Positions 9,783 through 22,497 of a stretch of 64,000 bases of DNA are shown piece by piece. Within the stretch, counting starts at the first letter, position 1; every line of letters starts with the position of its first letter. The translations under genes and the position numbers were made by a program. A model generated the notes under the pieces. It saw only the letters and a program-made list of their open reading frames with translations, ran no database searches and was not told the origin of the DNA. The DNA comes from Eledone cirrhosa (lineage: Eukaryota > Mollusca > Cephalopoda > Octopoda > Eledonidae), in contig OZ024743.1 of assembly GCA_964016885.1 (NCBI GenBank), positions 19,414,795 to 19,478,794 of the forward strand. The letters are read 5' to 3'.

Positions 9783-12534
9783 GGATATTTTCTTACTCCT
9801 TTTAAGATTAACTAAGATGAACAAAGATGAAAACTGAAATGCTGTTACATGATTTAAAATTGAGGTTTTGTACTATATATTTATATTCATATTCGATGTT
9901 TCTTAGTTAATGTAATTCTATGATTTATAGTTTACTCTTAACCTAGAATATTTCATGAGAAAATCATGCTATGCTATTATTTCTCATTGTTTTATATATC
10001 TTGTTCTGAAAATGGTGTCAATTAAAATTGATGATATCCTTGCTGACGATTGACTTGATAATACTTTAAAACCAGTCGCAATATCTATTATTTGATAATT
10101 TCTTTTGGGAATATCATTATCCACATAATCTTAGTCCATATGTTAATCTCTGAATTCAATATTATCCCCACCATCTATATATTACGTCACATTACTCTCA
10201 TTATCAATTAACTGGGAATATTTGTTTTTCCTCGTTTGACCGATTAATATTGACAAAAATCTCCGCCTACGATCTAAAGTAAATGTTCCACCATTATACC
10301 TGTGTAAATAACTAGCAACAACAATTTTTTAAATCAACAGAAAACACTAACTGTGCACTAATCAATCGAGTATAGAAACAACTTCGTTAAATTGTATTTA
10401 GAAGGGATTTGATTCCGAACGTATTTGTAATATCGTTGAATAATGCATATAACTGTACTAAAATTCGCATCTCTTCCATATCATAGCGAGGATCCTTCTT
10501 AATTTCCAGTCTGTAGTGTACTATGTATATTGTCAAATTGCGTCATTGGTATTTGCTACTGCAACTAGCAGCAAAGAAGCTCCAGAATGACACTATTCAC
10601 ATTTGTAAACACCAAGTTCGGCAAACAGTTTTCGAATGTTTAGTTATTTGGGATGCCATTGAACAATCTGAAGAGTTTAGACATGACGCTTCTTAGTACT
10701 ACATCAGGCTATTTACCAAGACATGATTCAGTCATATAGCTAAGTTATGCACACGAATACGATCGATTAAGGGAATGAGAAAATAATTTCACTTAATTTA
10801 AAATCATTCTTGGACAATACTTTTTCTTTTACTTGAAATTGATCCATCCGTATTTTTCTGCTTCGCCAAGGAAGAAGACGTAGCGACTACGACCATTCTA
10901 GGGCTTGCTAGAACTATATGAGGAAGATAAAAGTTTTTCTCTATGCACCAAAGAGTCAGGTCGGGGTTTGAAACCGGGTATTTACAGATTAATTCTACAA
11001 AATAAGAAGGGTAAAGCGTGATTTAAACTTAGAGCGAAGGGAGTCATAATATATAACGGAAGGCCACTTGGCCGACGCCCTAACAAATCTGCCAGTTCAA
11101 CCATCTTAACTGACAGTAATGATGTTATTTGAGCTCAAAGCACAGAGATTTGAACGAAATATCCATAGCATTCTTTATTTAGTGAATGAAGAATTGTTGC
11201 TTTCAATGAATTGTAGTTTTTCTGTTTAAAGATATCTGCTACCAAGATATCAGTAACGCAGCATTTTAGCTATATCCATAATATTTTGGCTATTCGTATC
11301 CTGTGCTGAAGCATATCCAATATATATTCTAAGGTCTGTGACCTTATGTACATTTGTCAAATAGAAACAAGCAGAAACCCGAGTATCGGGAGGTACACCA
11401 CCCATAGAAACAAAATCATTTTTAGAAAGTGTGGACATCAGTGTACCCAGAATCATTCATACATTCAAATATTGCGAAAAGGTCGGGGATACTCACATAG
11501 ATATTTGAAGAGAGCTTTTATTCTCTCGATCACCAATGAATCAATATCTGTGTTAGATATGTAAAAAGACGTTTGGAAAGAAAGTAGTGAAAACCTCTAA
11601 GATGAAAGCCTACCTTGAACCAATATCTTTACATAACAAAAAGACAAAATGAATACCACATACACTTGGAGAGGATATTGTTATACCAGCTGTTATGAAG
11701 AACGTCTCTGAAACTATTCTTAATGTCATTCCTATGACTAGTAATGCAATGAAATGCCGTATTTATAAAACCACACGTGTTGTAAAGAGAATGGTTTCAT
11801 ATCTTAAGCAATATGAGAGTTTAACGTATCGAAATTCTCTATAGAAATTACTGCAATCCTAGTGTAAAATGCATTGATGAGGAATTTCCTTTTGCTTAAA
11901 TCTGAAAGGATCTTCATTTAACGTTTAAGAGGTCTTGATACTATATGCCATTCCATTGTGATATTTGCTTCTGCCATACATGAGAGCAAGGCTAGTGTGT
12001 TAAATTTGCCAATGTATTAAATCTACTACTCAAGTATATAATAGTGTATTCGGAACACCGTTCGCATATATCGTGAATTTTTCGGTAAAACATATTGTTA
12101 AAGCAATTTCTAAAAGAAGGAAAATGGAAAGGTAAATATTGTAATCTAAGCCTCTTGTGATTATAAGTAGGATATTGCAATAGTATGAGAAAATGAGACA
12201 GTGGAAAATATGTTATTCTGAAATGATGGATGGGTGAGAATACTGGACATACAAAGGGACGAATATTGTAAATTATGTATTAGATATATAGTTGTAATAG
12301 TAATTAATTCGTACACTTGTACATGTAAAGGCAAAATTTGGAAAATCCAAAAAGTGAATAAATATTGTAACAAAATAATTGGTAGCTAACACAAGATACT
12401 GATTCTTATTTTATATGCATGTTTCTGCGCGTATATGTGTTTGTATTAAATTATGCAGTCTAAATTCTGTTCAAGGTCGTGAGATTAATGTTCATTTCAA
12501 ATAATTAACGATCCCCATATGGTGCTTATATCTA
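9783..12534. other. AT-rich non-coding stretch
   Basis: There is no coding region I can support. Open frames here are under 75 codons and match nothing I recognise; one minus-strand frame at 11250-11456 contains GGVPPDTRVSACFYLTN and may be a repeat fragment. A possible decayed tRNA-type B box in reverse (GGGGTTTGAAACCGGG) lies near 10965-10980. Confidence 0.5.
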
Positions 12535-12682
12535 TGGTAACCATGCTGAGAACATTGCCCTTGCCATTCTGAGTTCAAATCCCGCCAAGGTTAACTTTGC
12601 CTTTTATGCTTACGGGGTCGATAAATTAAAGTACCAGTAATACACTGGGTAGTTGTGGGCCATGTGCCAAAAGTAGAAACAA
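12535..12682 (+). repeat. SINE S1, tRNA-derived, plus sense
   Basis: The copy has a B-box-like GAGTTCAAATCCCGCC at 12571-12586, followed by the family body GGTTAACTTTGCC, GGGGTCGATAAA, AGTACCAGTAAT, CACTGGGTA and GTGCCAAAAGTAGAAACAA. The tRNA-like head is eroded. The same body recurs at 16.7, 17.3, 20.7, 39.5, 54.9 and 56.3 kb. It resembles the tRNA-related SINEs described from octopus. Confidence 0.75.
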
Positions 12683-12837
12683 GCATTTGCAACGAATCCC
12701 TACCATCAAATGTGTCAGCCCTGTGATCAGCTATTTCAGCATGATCTGTAGAGCACATACACTCAAAAATACATAATCACATATATAAATGCACTCACAC
12801 AAAACGCCCACATATCAACAAAACACAGACACATACA

Positions 12838-12916
<79 letters not shown>

Positions 12917-12935
12917 TGAGAGAGAGAGAGAGATG
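12838..12935. repeat. Compound palindromic microsatellite (TC)n(TA)n(GA)n
   Basis: The CT run, then the TA run, then the GA run is self-complementary, so the strand can fold into one long hairpin of about 95 nt. Confidence 0.9.
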
Positions 12936-13410
12936 ATAGAGAGAGACAGTTTGAGGAATAGATAGATTTAATGGCGGAAGCAGTAAAGTCAACGCAATTT
13001 ACCGATTCAGCTATCTATAAACTACTCTACGCAGGTTGAATATCGTTGGGGAGATATAGGCTACGGAGCACATCATATCGAATCGTTTATAGGAAAGCTT
13101 CACACGTATAGAACAAACATGTGTACACACATCAAAAGAAATATAAGGATTCCAACAGTTAAATAAAAAACGTGTTGAGATACATAGAGATGTAATCACC
13201 TGGACGAGAATATTGTGGCTGTCCAAAACATTCATGTTGACCAAAATATTATGGTTTCCACCGCCGATAAAATATACAGCCTCCAGCATTAAAATTTGAT
13301 TTTAGCAACAGAGGACCGGTGGCACTTTTCAACAGCAAATAACCACATGCCATCTATGTTTTCTACATTATTATATGGCATTACGACTTCGAAGCGGAGT
13401 ACAACGTTGG
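12936..13410. other. Non-coding stretch, nothing recognised
   Basis: This contains a further short GA run, then ordinary AT-rich DNA up to the RTE-like remnant. A minus-strand open frame at 13011-13289 matches nothing I know. Confidence 0.4.
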
Positions 13411-14195
13411 GACACTAGTTCTCCAAATCACTTCACACCGATCCTGAAAGGGCCTTTCAAAGCCTCGGATGGAATGAGAGGGGCAACAAAATCGACAGCG
13501 AGTAATTAAATCCCTTTAGGTTCGCTGAAGATAACATTATCTTCATTAGTAACAGAGAACTACAACAAATTATCAGCGAGTTGAACACTGCTAGCTTAGG
13601 AAGCAGTCATTATTTTGGTCAAAAAGACCAAGATCATGTACAAGCAATGCGTTGAGTAAACAGACCTGGCCATCTCGATAAATAACAAGGAGACCGAGCA
13701 AGTCGACCATTACATCTGCCTCGATTAGCGAATTCCAGTGGACAATGTGTCCCAAGAACAAGAATTGAAGCACCTCATCACACTGGAGCGGCAAGCCATT
13801 GGAGGAGGGTGTGCCATCTTCAAGCAGAAATACATGTAAATTGTCTTGAAACCTCAGGTTTCTGACCAGTGTATTTTCTGACCAGTGTATTTTGCTAACT
13901 GTCAACTACGGATGAAAAACATGGAACCTAACAAAAGGCAAACTCTAAAACTACGAATAATACAAAGAACATAAGAAAATATCATGTTGAACATTAGATG
14001 ACAAGATGAAAAACAGCCGAATAGACAGGGGAAAAAACAAAAGATTCGCGACATCTTAGATATCATTAGTAAAATAAAATGGAAAAATGCAGGACCAATT
14101 GACAAAATGGCTGACTACATGTGAACCACACTCATCATACAAGGTCACACAAGAAACCGACGCCACCTGAAGACCAGATGAGAAAATTTGAAAAC
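13411..14195 (+). pseudogene. Decayed RTE-like LINE, RT C-terminal half
   Basis: Stop-riddled and frameshifted plus-strand translation still shows the order of an RTE-type reverse transcriptase. DTSSPNHFTPILKGPFK is the motif B region. FRFAEDNIIFIS follows (motif C, with FAED where FADD is expected), then ELQQIISELNTAS, NVSQEQELK, AIFKQKYM, and a distal part with KKQKIRDILDIISKIKWKNAG ending near GHTRNRRHLKTR. The N-terminal half and endonuclease are not visible. It is old and non-functional. The clade call is from motif memory only. Confidence 0.55.
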
Positions 14196-14442
14196 TTTCG
14201 GTTACAAATGCTTCAGGATTGACAAAGATGACACAGCTCGATGAAGGCTTATATCCAACAACGGACTATCCAGAGCGGAAGATATATGCAATTGACCATC
14301 TCCAGCAAGCTATGATTACACCCAATTCTATATAGACTTTAGTTTATTTGAGGCGAGTGTGTCATACTGATGAAAGTTTAACAAATCTTGAACCAACTTG
14401 TCTAACATTTTCAGAACATACTGGCAACACGGTGATATATAT

Positions 14443-14720
14443 GTCGTGGTGGAATGGAGCAGACTGAAATTAATGAAGACAAGCACATTCCCCTTCGGTC
14501 AAGCCTTTACCAATTTTTTCACATTTCATTTTGAAAGGTAGATGAGTGCGGAGAACGCGGTGCTATCTTCCAGCAAATTTATGAGAGGGTGGGCAAAAGT
14601 AGCAAAAATGGCAAGAGGGAACGAAACTACTCTCAGACTGTGCCTGGCCGGAAAAAAACACGGAGAAGGCACGCAACATTGTTATGTAGATTGATTGTAG
14701 ATCTGTGAGATTACTCAATA
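14443..14720 (+). pseudogene. T6: decayed Tx1-like LINE 3' end
   Basis: Plus-strand translation gives FPFGQAFTNFFTFHFER, LSSSKFMRGWAKVAKMAR and TTLRLCL, which align with the end of T3/T5 ORF2 (YLFGDALINFFKFHLKR, ...FVERWVREARMARVNGP). Only the last 70 or so codons and a short 3'UTR remain, and the copy lies just behind the RTE remnant. No microsatellite is visible at its 3' end; AATAAA occurs at about 14719. Confidence 0.65.
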
Positions 14721-15367
14721 AATATTCAGGTCTTTGTACGGGAGGACTGAACTTATTATATGATTATATACTATATACGCCTAACTTGTACATCATTTAC
14801 CGGTGTTGCCCAATTTCTCATTTCTCTATAAAACCAACCTTAATGTTGTAACTTCTTTTTTAGTGTTTCCTTCATCCGATGCACGTGTGGAAAATTAAAA
14901 AAATCATTTTTATTAATGTCCATAATTTCTATAAGCTACATCACTCCTTTTTACATAATTTCTCTCCATTGATTTTATCCTTTCTCCCACTTCTTTTTCT
15001 GTTTCTTCCAGTTTCTTTTATTTTCTACATTCTCTTTTACTCTTACTTGTCTTTGTGTTCCCTTTTATAGATTTTTTCTTTATTTCTCCCTTTCCTAACT
15101 TTCCAGGAATGGCTCCCGAATCTATCCACAGTTTTCTCTCCAACACCACACCTTCTCCATTCTCCATTTCAACCACTTTATAAGCTATTTACAAGCGATT
15201 TTATCAGCTATTACTTATAGTAATCAACTGTCGTCACCCTTATTCTCTGTGTTTGGGATCCCTGATTTAAAAAAAATAGTATACATATAAAAAAGGATGT
15301 GATCTATTGGGGGTGGGGCAAAGGGTAAAAATGCTGAGAACAATAAATAATAACTCGTGTAAAGTAT
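14721..15367. other. Non-coding, T/C-rich stretch
   Basis: A pyrimidine-rich region with no credible gene; short open frames give hydrophobic low-complexity peptides (Phe/Leu/Ser). Confidence 0.45.
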
Positions 15368-15449
15368 ACCTGGGGTTTGAAATCATGACAGGCACCTATA
15401 TAAGGCGTGTCTCTCGTATACAGGGCATCCATGTTTAACCATTACACCA
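15368..15449 (-). repeat. S9: tRNA-like SINE head
   Basis: The minus strand reads TGGTGTAATGGTTAAACATG (A-box-like) and about 50 nt later GATTTCAAACCCC (B-box-like), the spacing of a tRNA internal promoter. No full tRNA fold is apparent, so it is called tRNA-derived repeat rather than a tRNA gene. Confidence 0.5.
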
Positions 15450-16675
15450 AATGCATCTGGTCAATAATTACTCTCATATTGAAACTTTAAATGTTAATCT
15501 TTAAATATAATTAACGTTTGCTCGATTAAAACGGCAGCAATGAAATTTGAAACTTGAAGATATGATTGTTTCTTTGGGAAGCCGACACAATGCAGATAAC
15601 TAGAAACACTAGAGTTTGTATATATGTTTGTATCTACGTATGTATATATATATATATGTGAGTGGTTTTATGTGCGTATTTGTGTATTATGTTTAGAATA
15701 TCCAAAGGTGTAGACGGAGCTCAATTTTTGAATAGAATTCTCGTGTGTATATTTATTATCTACTATGATATTGGCATTGAAAAACACATGTTTCTTTGCA
15801 AACAACCGATTTGTGTTGAGAAGAAATGTGAGAATATTTTTTTTTTCATGAATTGTTTTCCCTTTTCTAAAATGGCTTCGCCTGAGGAATTGTAATAGCT
15901 GATTTGGTCCCAATAGAAATCAGTTTATTGCAAAGAGACATATGCCATGTAATGCTAATATTATGGTTCGTAATGAACACACACACAAATCTACACATAA
16001 ACACACACAGACAGACTGTAAATATTTAAGCATGTGTATACATATATATATATACACACAAGTGCGTGTATCTCTCTACATTAACAAGTATGTTTGTCAA
16101 ATGATAATTTAATGTGTTTCCAAACTATTTAGGTATATATTCAATGAAATTCATAAAGTGTATTCAGCTGGTGTATATATAAATGTACATACATAAACAC
16201 ATATATATATACATATGAATTATATATACATATATATGTGTATGTGTGTGTGTGTATGTATGTGTGCGTGTGTGTATGTAGGTAGTGGTGATGGAGATGT
16301 ATCTGTGTGTGTGTAGTAGTATGTTTTTTTTTCTTTGTGTTGTTTCCCTTTCCCATATACCTCAAGCAAATGTGACTGATTCCGAAATGAAAAGATATAA
16401 AATACATTTTCTTTTCTAATAAAAAAGCATACATGCAGAAATTTCACAATGCATTGCCTAGAAAATTGAACAGCGTCTAGTCAACATTGAATATTAGTTG
16501 TGAAAACAGAAATAAAATAATTTCTTTCAAAGAAGGAAAAGACACAAAAACAAATTGTTCGTTCATTGTTGTCATTTCGCATAATTATTATTTCTGTACG
16601 CAGAGAAGTGGGTGACAGTCAAAACGTTTGACTGTAAAAATACGACTGAATCACAGGACTAAAAATATGTTGATT
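15450..16675. other. Non-coding with TA/CA microsatellites
   Basis: This holds short (TA)n and (CA)n runs at 15640-15660, 16030-16060 and 16195-16320. No gene is seen. Confidence 0.5.
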
Positions 16676-16812
16676 CTAATAACTGTTTCTACTTTAGGCA
16701 CAAGGCCAGCAATTACCCAGTGCATTACTGGTACTTTATTTTATCGACCCCGTAAGGATGAAAGGCAAAGTCAACCTCGGCGGTATTTGAACTCAGATCG
16801 TAATTGTTTTCT
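16676..16812 (-). repeat. SINE S2, minus sense
   Basis: This is the same body as S1 in reverse: TAACTGTTTCTACTTTAGGC, CACAAGGCCAGCAATTACCC, TTTATCGACCCCGTAAGGAT, CTCGGCGGTATTTGAACTCA. The B box lies at the distal end. The sense 3' end is GTAGAAACAGTTATTA. Confidence 0.8.
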
Positions 16813-17137
16813 GTGTTACTGATTACGGGAGTGTATTATTTACATCAGTTTGACGCTATTTTATATGAGGCCATAACTATAAGTATCTGCAAAATTTTAC
16901 ACCGGGTGGATCACCCAAAATCACCAATTGTGACATTTAGGATATTGGATTTATAAATACGACAATAACCGTAGGCTTGGAAGATCTTTTGTTTGTATAC
17001 TCTTAAGCATTAAAACAACAGTATATTCTTTGTCTATTTGATCCTGACTTTAAATCCCTTTAGCAATGATTTGGCGATGGAAATAAAAAAAATTTAATAT
17101 ATGCAAGATGTTTTATTCGATTTTTGAAAGCAACATA

Positions 17138-17230
17138 ACTGCCAGACACATACACACACGCGCGCACCTGCACACACACACGCGCGCACGCACACAAACA
17201 TATTTGTGTATATATATATATATATATATT
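17138..17230. repeat. (CA)n/(CG)n and (TA)n microsatellite
   Basis: Alternating purine-pyrimidine tract with CACACGCGCGCACC blocks followed by a (TA)n run; Z-DNA-type sequence. Confidence 0.8.
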
Positions 17231-17266
17231 CAATAAGGAAAGAAATCTTAAGAAAACCATACAAAG

Positions 17267-17465
17267 CAATAATTGTTTCTACTTTTGGCACAAGGCCAGC
17301 AATTACTCAGTACATTACTGGTACTCTATTTTATCGACCCCGTAAGGATGAAAAGCAAAGTTGACCTCGGCGGGGTTTGAACTCAGAATGGAAACGGCCG
17401 TAACACTATGTGTCAAAGCATGACGTCCGACCCTCTACCGATACTGCCAATCCTCCTCCGATACA
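17267..17465 (-). repeat. SINE S3, near full length, minus sense
   Basis: In sense, a tRNA-like head (ATTGGCAGTATCGGTAGAGG, A-box-like GGTAGAGGGTCGG) is followed by B-box GAGTTCAAACCCCGCC, the common body, and the tail CAAAAGTAGAAACAATTATT. This is one of the two copies with both promoter boxes readable. Confidence 0.82.
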
Positions 17466-17916
17466 AGGCGATAATGATATATGTTTGTATAACCCTTCAT
17501 ATAGTAGGAAACATCTTAGACGTGAGTTCTATATCGAAGGTTATTATGAACTCAAGAAATGAAGATATTAGGGAAAAAAATAACAAATGGAAAGATGGTT
17601 GATAGTGAAAAAGAAAACGGGCAAAGTTAGACAATTTAGTTAGGGAGTCATGTCGTAAAGTCTCCCTTTTCAAAACCAGCTTCAATAAAACAAATTATAA
17701 ATGAGTGTATATGTGAGCGTTTGCTTCGTTTGTACGAAATGTTGCGGGTGTTAAAATGCTGATGCCTGTCAGATTATGAGCAAATGTGTGGTTATTGACC
17801 ATATACGAGGATGTGTACGTATTGTAAATACAGGATGTTTATAAACTCATGTGGAGACCTTTCGATATGATTCGATATGAACTTTCAGTTTGTGACAATC
17901 GTCACACACCTAGCGT

Positions 17917-18033
<117 letters not shown>

Positions 18034-18303
18034 CAATGATATTAAATAAATGGAAACTATATTTATAAAACCATATTTATTCTATTATGTATATTTCAAG
18101 GGTACCAAAAACTATGGTACGCTTTCATCAGATAAAATACAAAGTGTGTTTTATAAATTTTGACATAGCAAATGAAACATACCTAATCAGTTGAATTTCC
18201 CTTGGATATATTTAATATCATTGAATATTTACTCCAGAAACATGTCCAGTGCTCTGAATCAGTTATTTGTTGAATTTCCAACAAATTAAATATCCCTTCT
18301 ACT

Positions 18304-18341
<38 letters not shown>

Positions 18342-18344
<3 letters not shown>

Positions 18345-18562
18345 TGCGGACTGTGTCTAAACATATTGGTTGCCAGGAGATGAAGGGCGACTACCTACAT
18401 ATAGAATGCTACCATTTAATTTTTATAATGAATAAATAGAATTTTCGAAAAAAGACGTAAGTGGAAACAAAACAGTGCAGTCTTTGTGGGAAAATATCTT
18501 ACCTTCTCCAATAAAAAAATATTATGTATTTTGCGAAATCCAGAGATTTTCAATAATAACCA
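18342..18562. repeat. Direct repeat DR-1, unclassified
   Basis: A block of about 220 bp next to (TA)n that recurs at 19138-19352. Shared pieces include ATAATGAATAAATA, GGTGGAAACAAAA-like GTGGAAACAAAA, ATGTATTTTGCGAAAT and TTTCAAT. No coding frame. Confidence 0.7.
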
Positions 18563-18838
18563 GAAGGTCGACCCTAAATATTACTAATGCCTCTAGGAAA
18601 GACATGAACGACACCACATCTTTTTAACTTTGATTTTGAAAGTAGGTTTATAATTATCAATGTTCACAATACTCGCGTAGCGGTCACGGTGGCCTAGTTG
18701 GAGAAATAATAGACAGCGGTCATCATGTCTGAGGTTCAATCCTGGTCGGGAGTAGGGGTCACAAAATGTTCAAAACAAAGTGTTGTGGTGTCGTTAATGT
18801 CTTTCTTAATGCTATTGCTCCTACTTAAGGTCGACTTC
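18563..18838. repeat. Inverted copies of a SINE 3' part
   Basis: The left arm at 18563-18620 (GAAGGTCGACC...ACGACACCACATC) is the reverse complement, with mismatches, of 18782-18838 (GTTGTGGTGTCG...AAGGTCGACTTC). Two SINE 3' parts therefore face opposite ways around the S4 head. Confidence 0.7.
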
Positions 18839-18842
18839 TAAA
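18680..18842 (+). repeat. SINE S4, second tRNA-derived family
   Basis: An A box TGGCCTAGTTGG at 18690-18701 and a B box GGTTCAATCC at 18733-18742 have tRNA-like spacing, followed by a non-tRNA body with GTGTTGTGGTGTCG. The body differs from S1-S3, so it is a separate family. Confidence 0.75.
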
Positions 18843-18969
18843 TCAACTGGGTGTTCCATAAGCTACATCCACGTTTTGTTTCTCATATATCTAGACTATA
18901 TTTTAACCTGTGATCCATGTTTCATTTCTGTTGCACCTTATTTCTCCCCATCTCTCTCTTTCACACACA

Positions 18970-19036
<67 letters not shown>
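18970..19036. repeat. (CT)n microsatellite
   Basis: A perfect CT run of about 33 units. Confidence 0.95.
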
Positions 19037-19037
<1 letters not shown>

Positions 19038-19137
19038 GATATTTCAATCTACAATGATTTGGGCTTACCTTATTCCTATATATATGATTTTGGATGTCAG
19101 ATTCAAACTTACAATGATTGGCATTATATATAAATAT

Positions 19138-19352
19138 ACTGTGGTGGACTAAATCTAAAAATCTTGGCTGCCATATGAAGGGGGCCCACCTATAAAATGC
19201 TATCATTTAATGTTTATAATGAATAAATAACATTTTCAAAAAATACATAGGTGGAAACAAAAGAGTGTAATCAAATTTTTATGGAAAGATCTCTTAACAT
19301 CTCTAATAAAAAATATGTATTTTGCGAAATTCAAAGACTTTCAATGATGAAC
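19138..19352. repeat. Direct repeat DR-2, copy of DR-1
   Basis: The same orientation as DR-1, about 800 bp downstream, with several indels. Both begin after a short (TA)n run and a CTGTG/GTGCGGACTG-type start. It is probably a dispersed element; family unknown. Confidence 0.7.
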
Positions 19353-19379
19353 CTTGGTCTTTCACACTTACTCAATATA

Positions 19380-19518
19380 TATGTGTGTGTGTGTGTATGT
19401 GTGTGTATGTGTGTGTATGTGTGTGTACATGTGTGTGTGTGCGTGCGCGTGTGTGTAGTGTGTGTGTGCGTGTGTGTTGTGTGTGTGCGCGTGCGTGTGC
19501 GTGTATATATATATATAT
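19380..19518. repeat. (TG)n with (CG) interruptions, then (TA)n
   Basis: An alternating TG/CG tract of about 125 bp ending in a short (TA)n. Confidence 0.9.
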
Positions 19519-20529
19519 GAGCGGAACAAGTAAACATTAAACAATCTTTTAAATAAATTAAAATACGATTTAAATATTTACCTCTTCTAGTGCCATAACC
19601 GACGGTTTCGCTTATCAAAAGATTGGAAAGTCAGAGAATTTCCAATGGAAAGATATAGCTCTTCAGAGAGCTTTTCCAAATCTACTAGAGATAAATCCAC
19701 GTAGATGTGGATGTATCGCCTTCTGCCCGGTGAATGAATCAAGCCGTTAAAATGACCCACACACAAATGGGCCGTTAGAAAAAGTGGGAATTATAGACTC
19801 GTTGAATTTCATGTTGCTAGAAATAGCAGCATGATACAACATTTTTTTCTCTACATTAAGGAGAAATCAGATAAATGATATAGATATCCAGTAGGTACTA
19901 AGTACCCACGGAAATAGATATGGTGTCTATAATAGTGGTTGTTCTATGGTACTAATTTGAGATACCAGAACTGTAATATATATATATATATATGCTTGTG
20001 TGTCTGTGTCTATATATGTATGTTTGCATGCCTGAATGAATACACTAAGATTTAGATTTAGTAGAATGTACAACCACTGATTCCAGCTATTTGCACTATC
20101 GTATATTTTCGTTTCTAGTAATTCCCTGGGGAATTGGCGGACCAAATACTTTGTTTAACTGTTTTATTTTTATTTTTTTTAATGTTTTTTTTTCTCTTAG
20201 ACATCAGCAAAGTATTTGCCCTTAAAATACTACAGTGGGCCCTGCAAGGCTACTGGGGCACTTGCAATGCTACCGTGGACGCCTGGGGCCAACTTGCCAA
20301 AGGGCAACCTGGCAACATGGCTACTCTGCCACTATATATATAGTATAAGCAGAAAATCAATACAATTACAAAAGATAAGTGTCCCAGCATGGCAATCAGC
20401 CGGATGGCTGCAGCAGGTAAAAGAGTAAAAGAGTACTGCGTGTTTGTTGGAGACAATGGGATGGACCCCGAGCAAGATGGTTGCATAACATCCATGAGTT
20501 GTATGGTCACTATTGGGGGTCCATCCGGA

Positions 20530-20684
20530 TCAGTTAGAGACGCTTGTTTGTGACAGGACACGCTGGAGGGAGTGCGTAAGGGCTCTGCCCCCACGAACAT
20601 CTCAGGAAGAAGAAGAAGAAGAAGAAGAAGAAGAAGAAGAAGAAGAAGAAGAAGAAGAAGAAGAAGAAGAAGAAGAAGAAGAAG
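20530..20684 (+). repeat. LINE 3' end with (GAA)n tail
   Basis: The plus-strand frame gives CDRTRWRECVRALPPRTSQ directly before the GAA run. This looks like the usual final residues of jockey/RTE-type LINE ORF2 proteins (D-R-x-x-W-x-x-x-V). The (GAA)n of about 75 bp at 20609-20684 may be the tail. The family is uncertain. Confidence 0.4.
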
Positions 20685-20695
20685 CTCGAAATGAT

Positions 20696-20818
20696 TGGAT
20701 ATCGATATAATCCCATCCTACGGGATCGATAAATTAAATCACCATTATTGCACTGGGGCCGATGTGATCGACTTTCGCCTCCCAACAAATTGCTGGCCTT
20801 GCGCCTAAAGTAGATAAT
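20696..20818 (+). repeat. SINE S5, 5'-truncated
   Basis: It starts within the SINE body right after the (GAA)n: GGGATCGATAAATTAAATCA, CACTGGGGCCGATGTGATCG, AATTGCTGGCCTTGCGCCTA, ending AAAGTAGATAATTATC. It shares the GATNNNATCGACTTTC insertion with S6. Confidence 0.75.
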
Positions 20819-20835
20819 TATCTACATACGTACGT

Positions 20836-21289
20836 ATATATATATATGTGAGTGTGTGTTTGTGCGTGTGTGTGTATGTGTGTGTGTGTGTCTGTGATTG
20901 TCTAGTTGACTGTATATTATATACTTACTATACACACATACAGTTATATGAGTGTGTGATATACACTTATATGCTACGTGACGAGTACACACTCATTACA
21001 TACAATCAAATACACATTATGCAAAGTTAAAAGTAAAAGCTGCATGTAAACAATATATTCATAAGTAGGATGTTTAATATATTCTGCATTTATACATGTT
21101 TGCTTCATTTTATATAAACAGTTAAATGACGTTTTTATGTGTATATATATTATTCCGTAATATATTTTTGTTTTATATAAGTATATAAAGTATATATATA
21201 TATATGTATGTATATATATATATATGTATGTATATATATATATATATATATATATTATTCCGTAATATATTTTTGTTTTATATAAGTAT

Positions 21290-21354
<65 letters not shown>

Positions 21355-21457
21355 ACATATATGTAGAATATATATATACATACCCCACACACAAACACAT
21401 CTGTCTGCATATGTATCTCGATGATAGTTTGCATGTATTTATGCCTATCGATATAAT

Positions 21458-21498
<41 letters not shown>

Positions 21499-21586
21499 AT
21501 GTGTGTGTTTGAGTGTGTGTAAATATATATGTATTCGTTTATTTATATATAAGTATGTATATATAAATTTCGTTTCATTTTTTCCG

Positions 21587-21674
<88 letters not shown>

Positions 21675-21998
21675 CTGAGAGAGAGATATATACTTCAGTG
21701 TGTGTTAATATGATTGTAATAATTGCTTCATATGTGAGTCTATGTCACATGACAATGGAACTGTGCATCATTGAATTATGTATAACATACAAACTTTTCC
21801 ATTTCTTCTACAATAACCAACTGCTAATTAACTAGACAGTATTTTTCTTCTTTTTCGTTTTCTTAAGCCTCGTCGTTTTACATTTTATCATTGCGTTTTA
21901 CTTCTTCTTTATACCCGCCCATAACATGAGTGCATATATCCACGTGCATATATACGCATAGATATTTAGATATGTATGTATATAAATACACACACGCG

Positions 21999-22040
<42 letters not shown>

Positions 22041-22089
22041 TATACACACACTCACACAAACACACACACATTCAGATATATATGTATAC

Positions 22090-22154
<65 letters not shown>
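20836..22154. repeat. Microsatellite-dense region (TG, TA, GA, CA)
   Basis: Long runs lie at 20850-20895 (TG), 21188-21345 (TA, containing two near-identical copies of ATTCCGTAATATATTTTTGT at about 21150 and 21255), 21468-21500 (TG), 21595-21690 (TA then GA), 21996-22040 (CA) and 22092-22154 (TA). No gene is present. Confidence 0.85.
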
Positions 22155-22157
<3 letters not shown>

Positions 22158-22497
22158 GAGAGCAATCCAAAAAGTAAGGTCTCCAAAGCGATGGGGACGC
22201 AGAGGAACTGTTCGTACGGCTGTTGGCAACACTGTTGTGATGGTGCTTCCTTCACTCCCAAACAAGCATGCGCGCGCTTCGCTGGGATGCTCAATCTTGG
22301 CTTGGCAGCCGTTGAGAATGGAGCTCCCGTTGAACATTACCGCTAAGTGCGAAGTTTGCCCAGTTATTCGGTTTTTGAACGCAAAAGGCGTTGAACCGAT
22401 TGAAATTCATCGCCAATTGACGGAAGTGTCTGGACAGTCGTGCATGGATGTCGAAAACGTTGGCAAGTGGTGTAGAGAGTTTGCAGTCATAAAGTAA
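22155..22497 (+). pseudogene. Mariner-like transposon, 5' fragment
   Basis: It begins right after (TA)n, the TA target of mariners, with an end-like GAGCAATCCAAAAAGTAAGG. An ATG at 22318 opens a frame with CEVCPVIRFLNAKGVEPIEI, HRQLTEVSG and VGKWCREF, the paired-type helix-turn-helix DNA-binding start of a mariner transposase. It stops at 22495-22497, well before the catalytic DDD region, so only about 60 residues remain. Confidence 0.7.
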
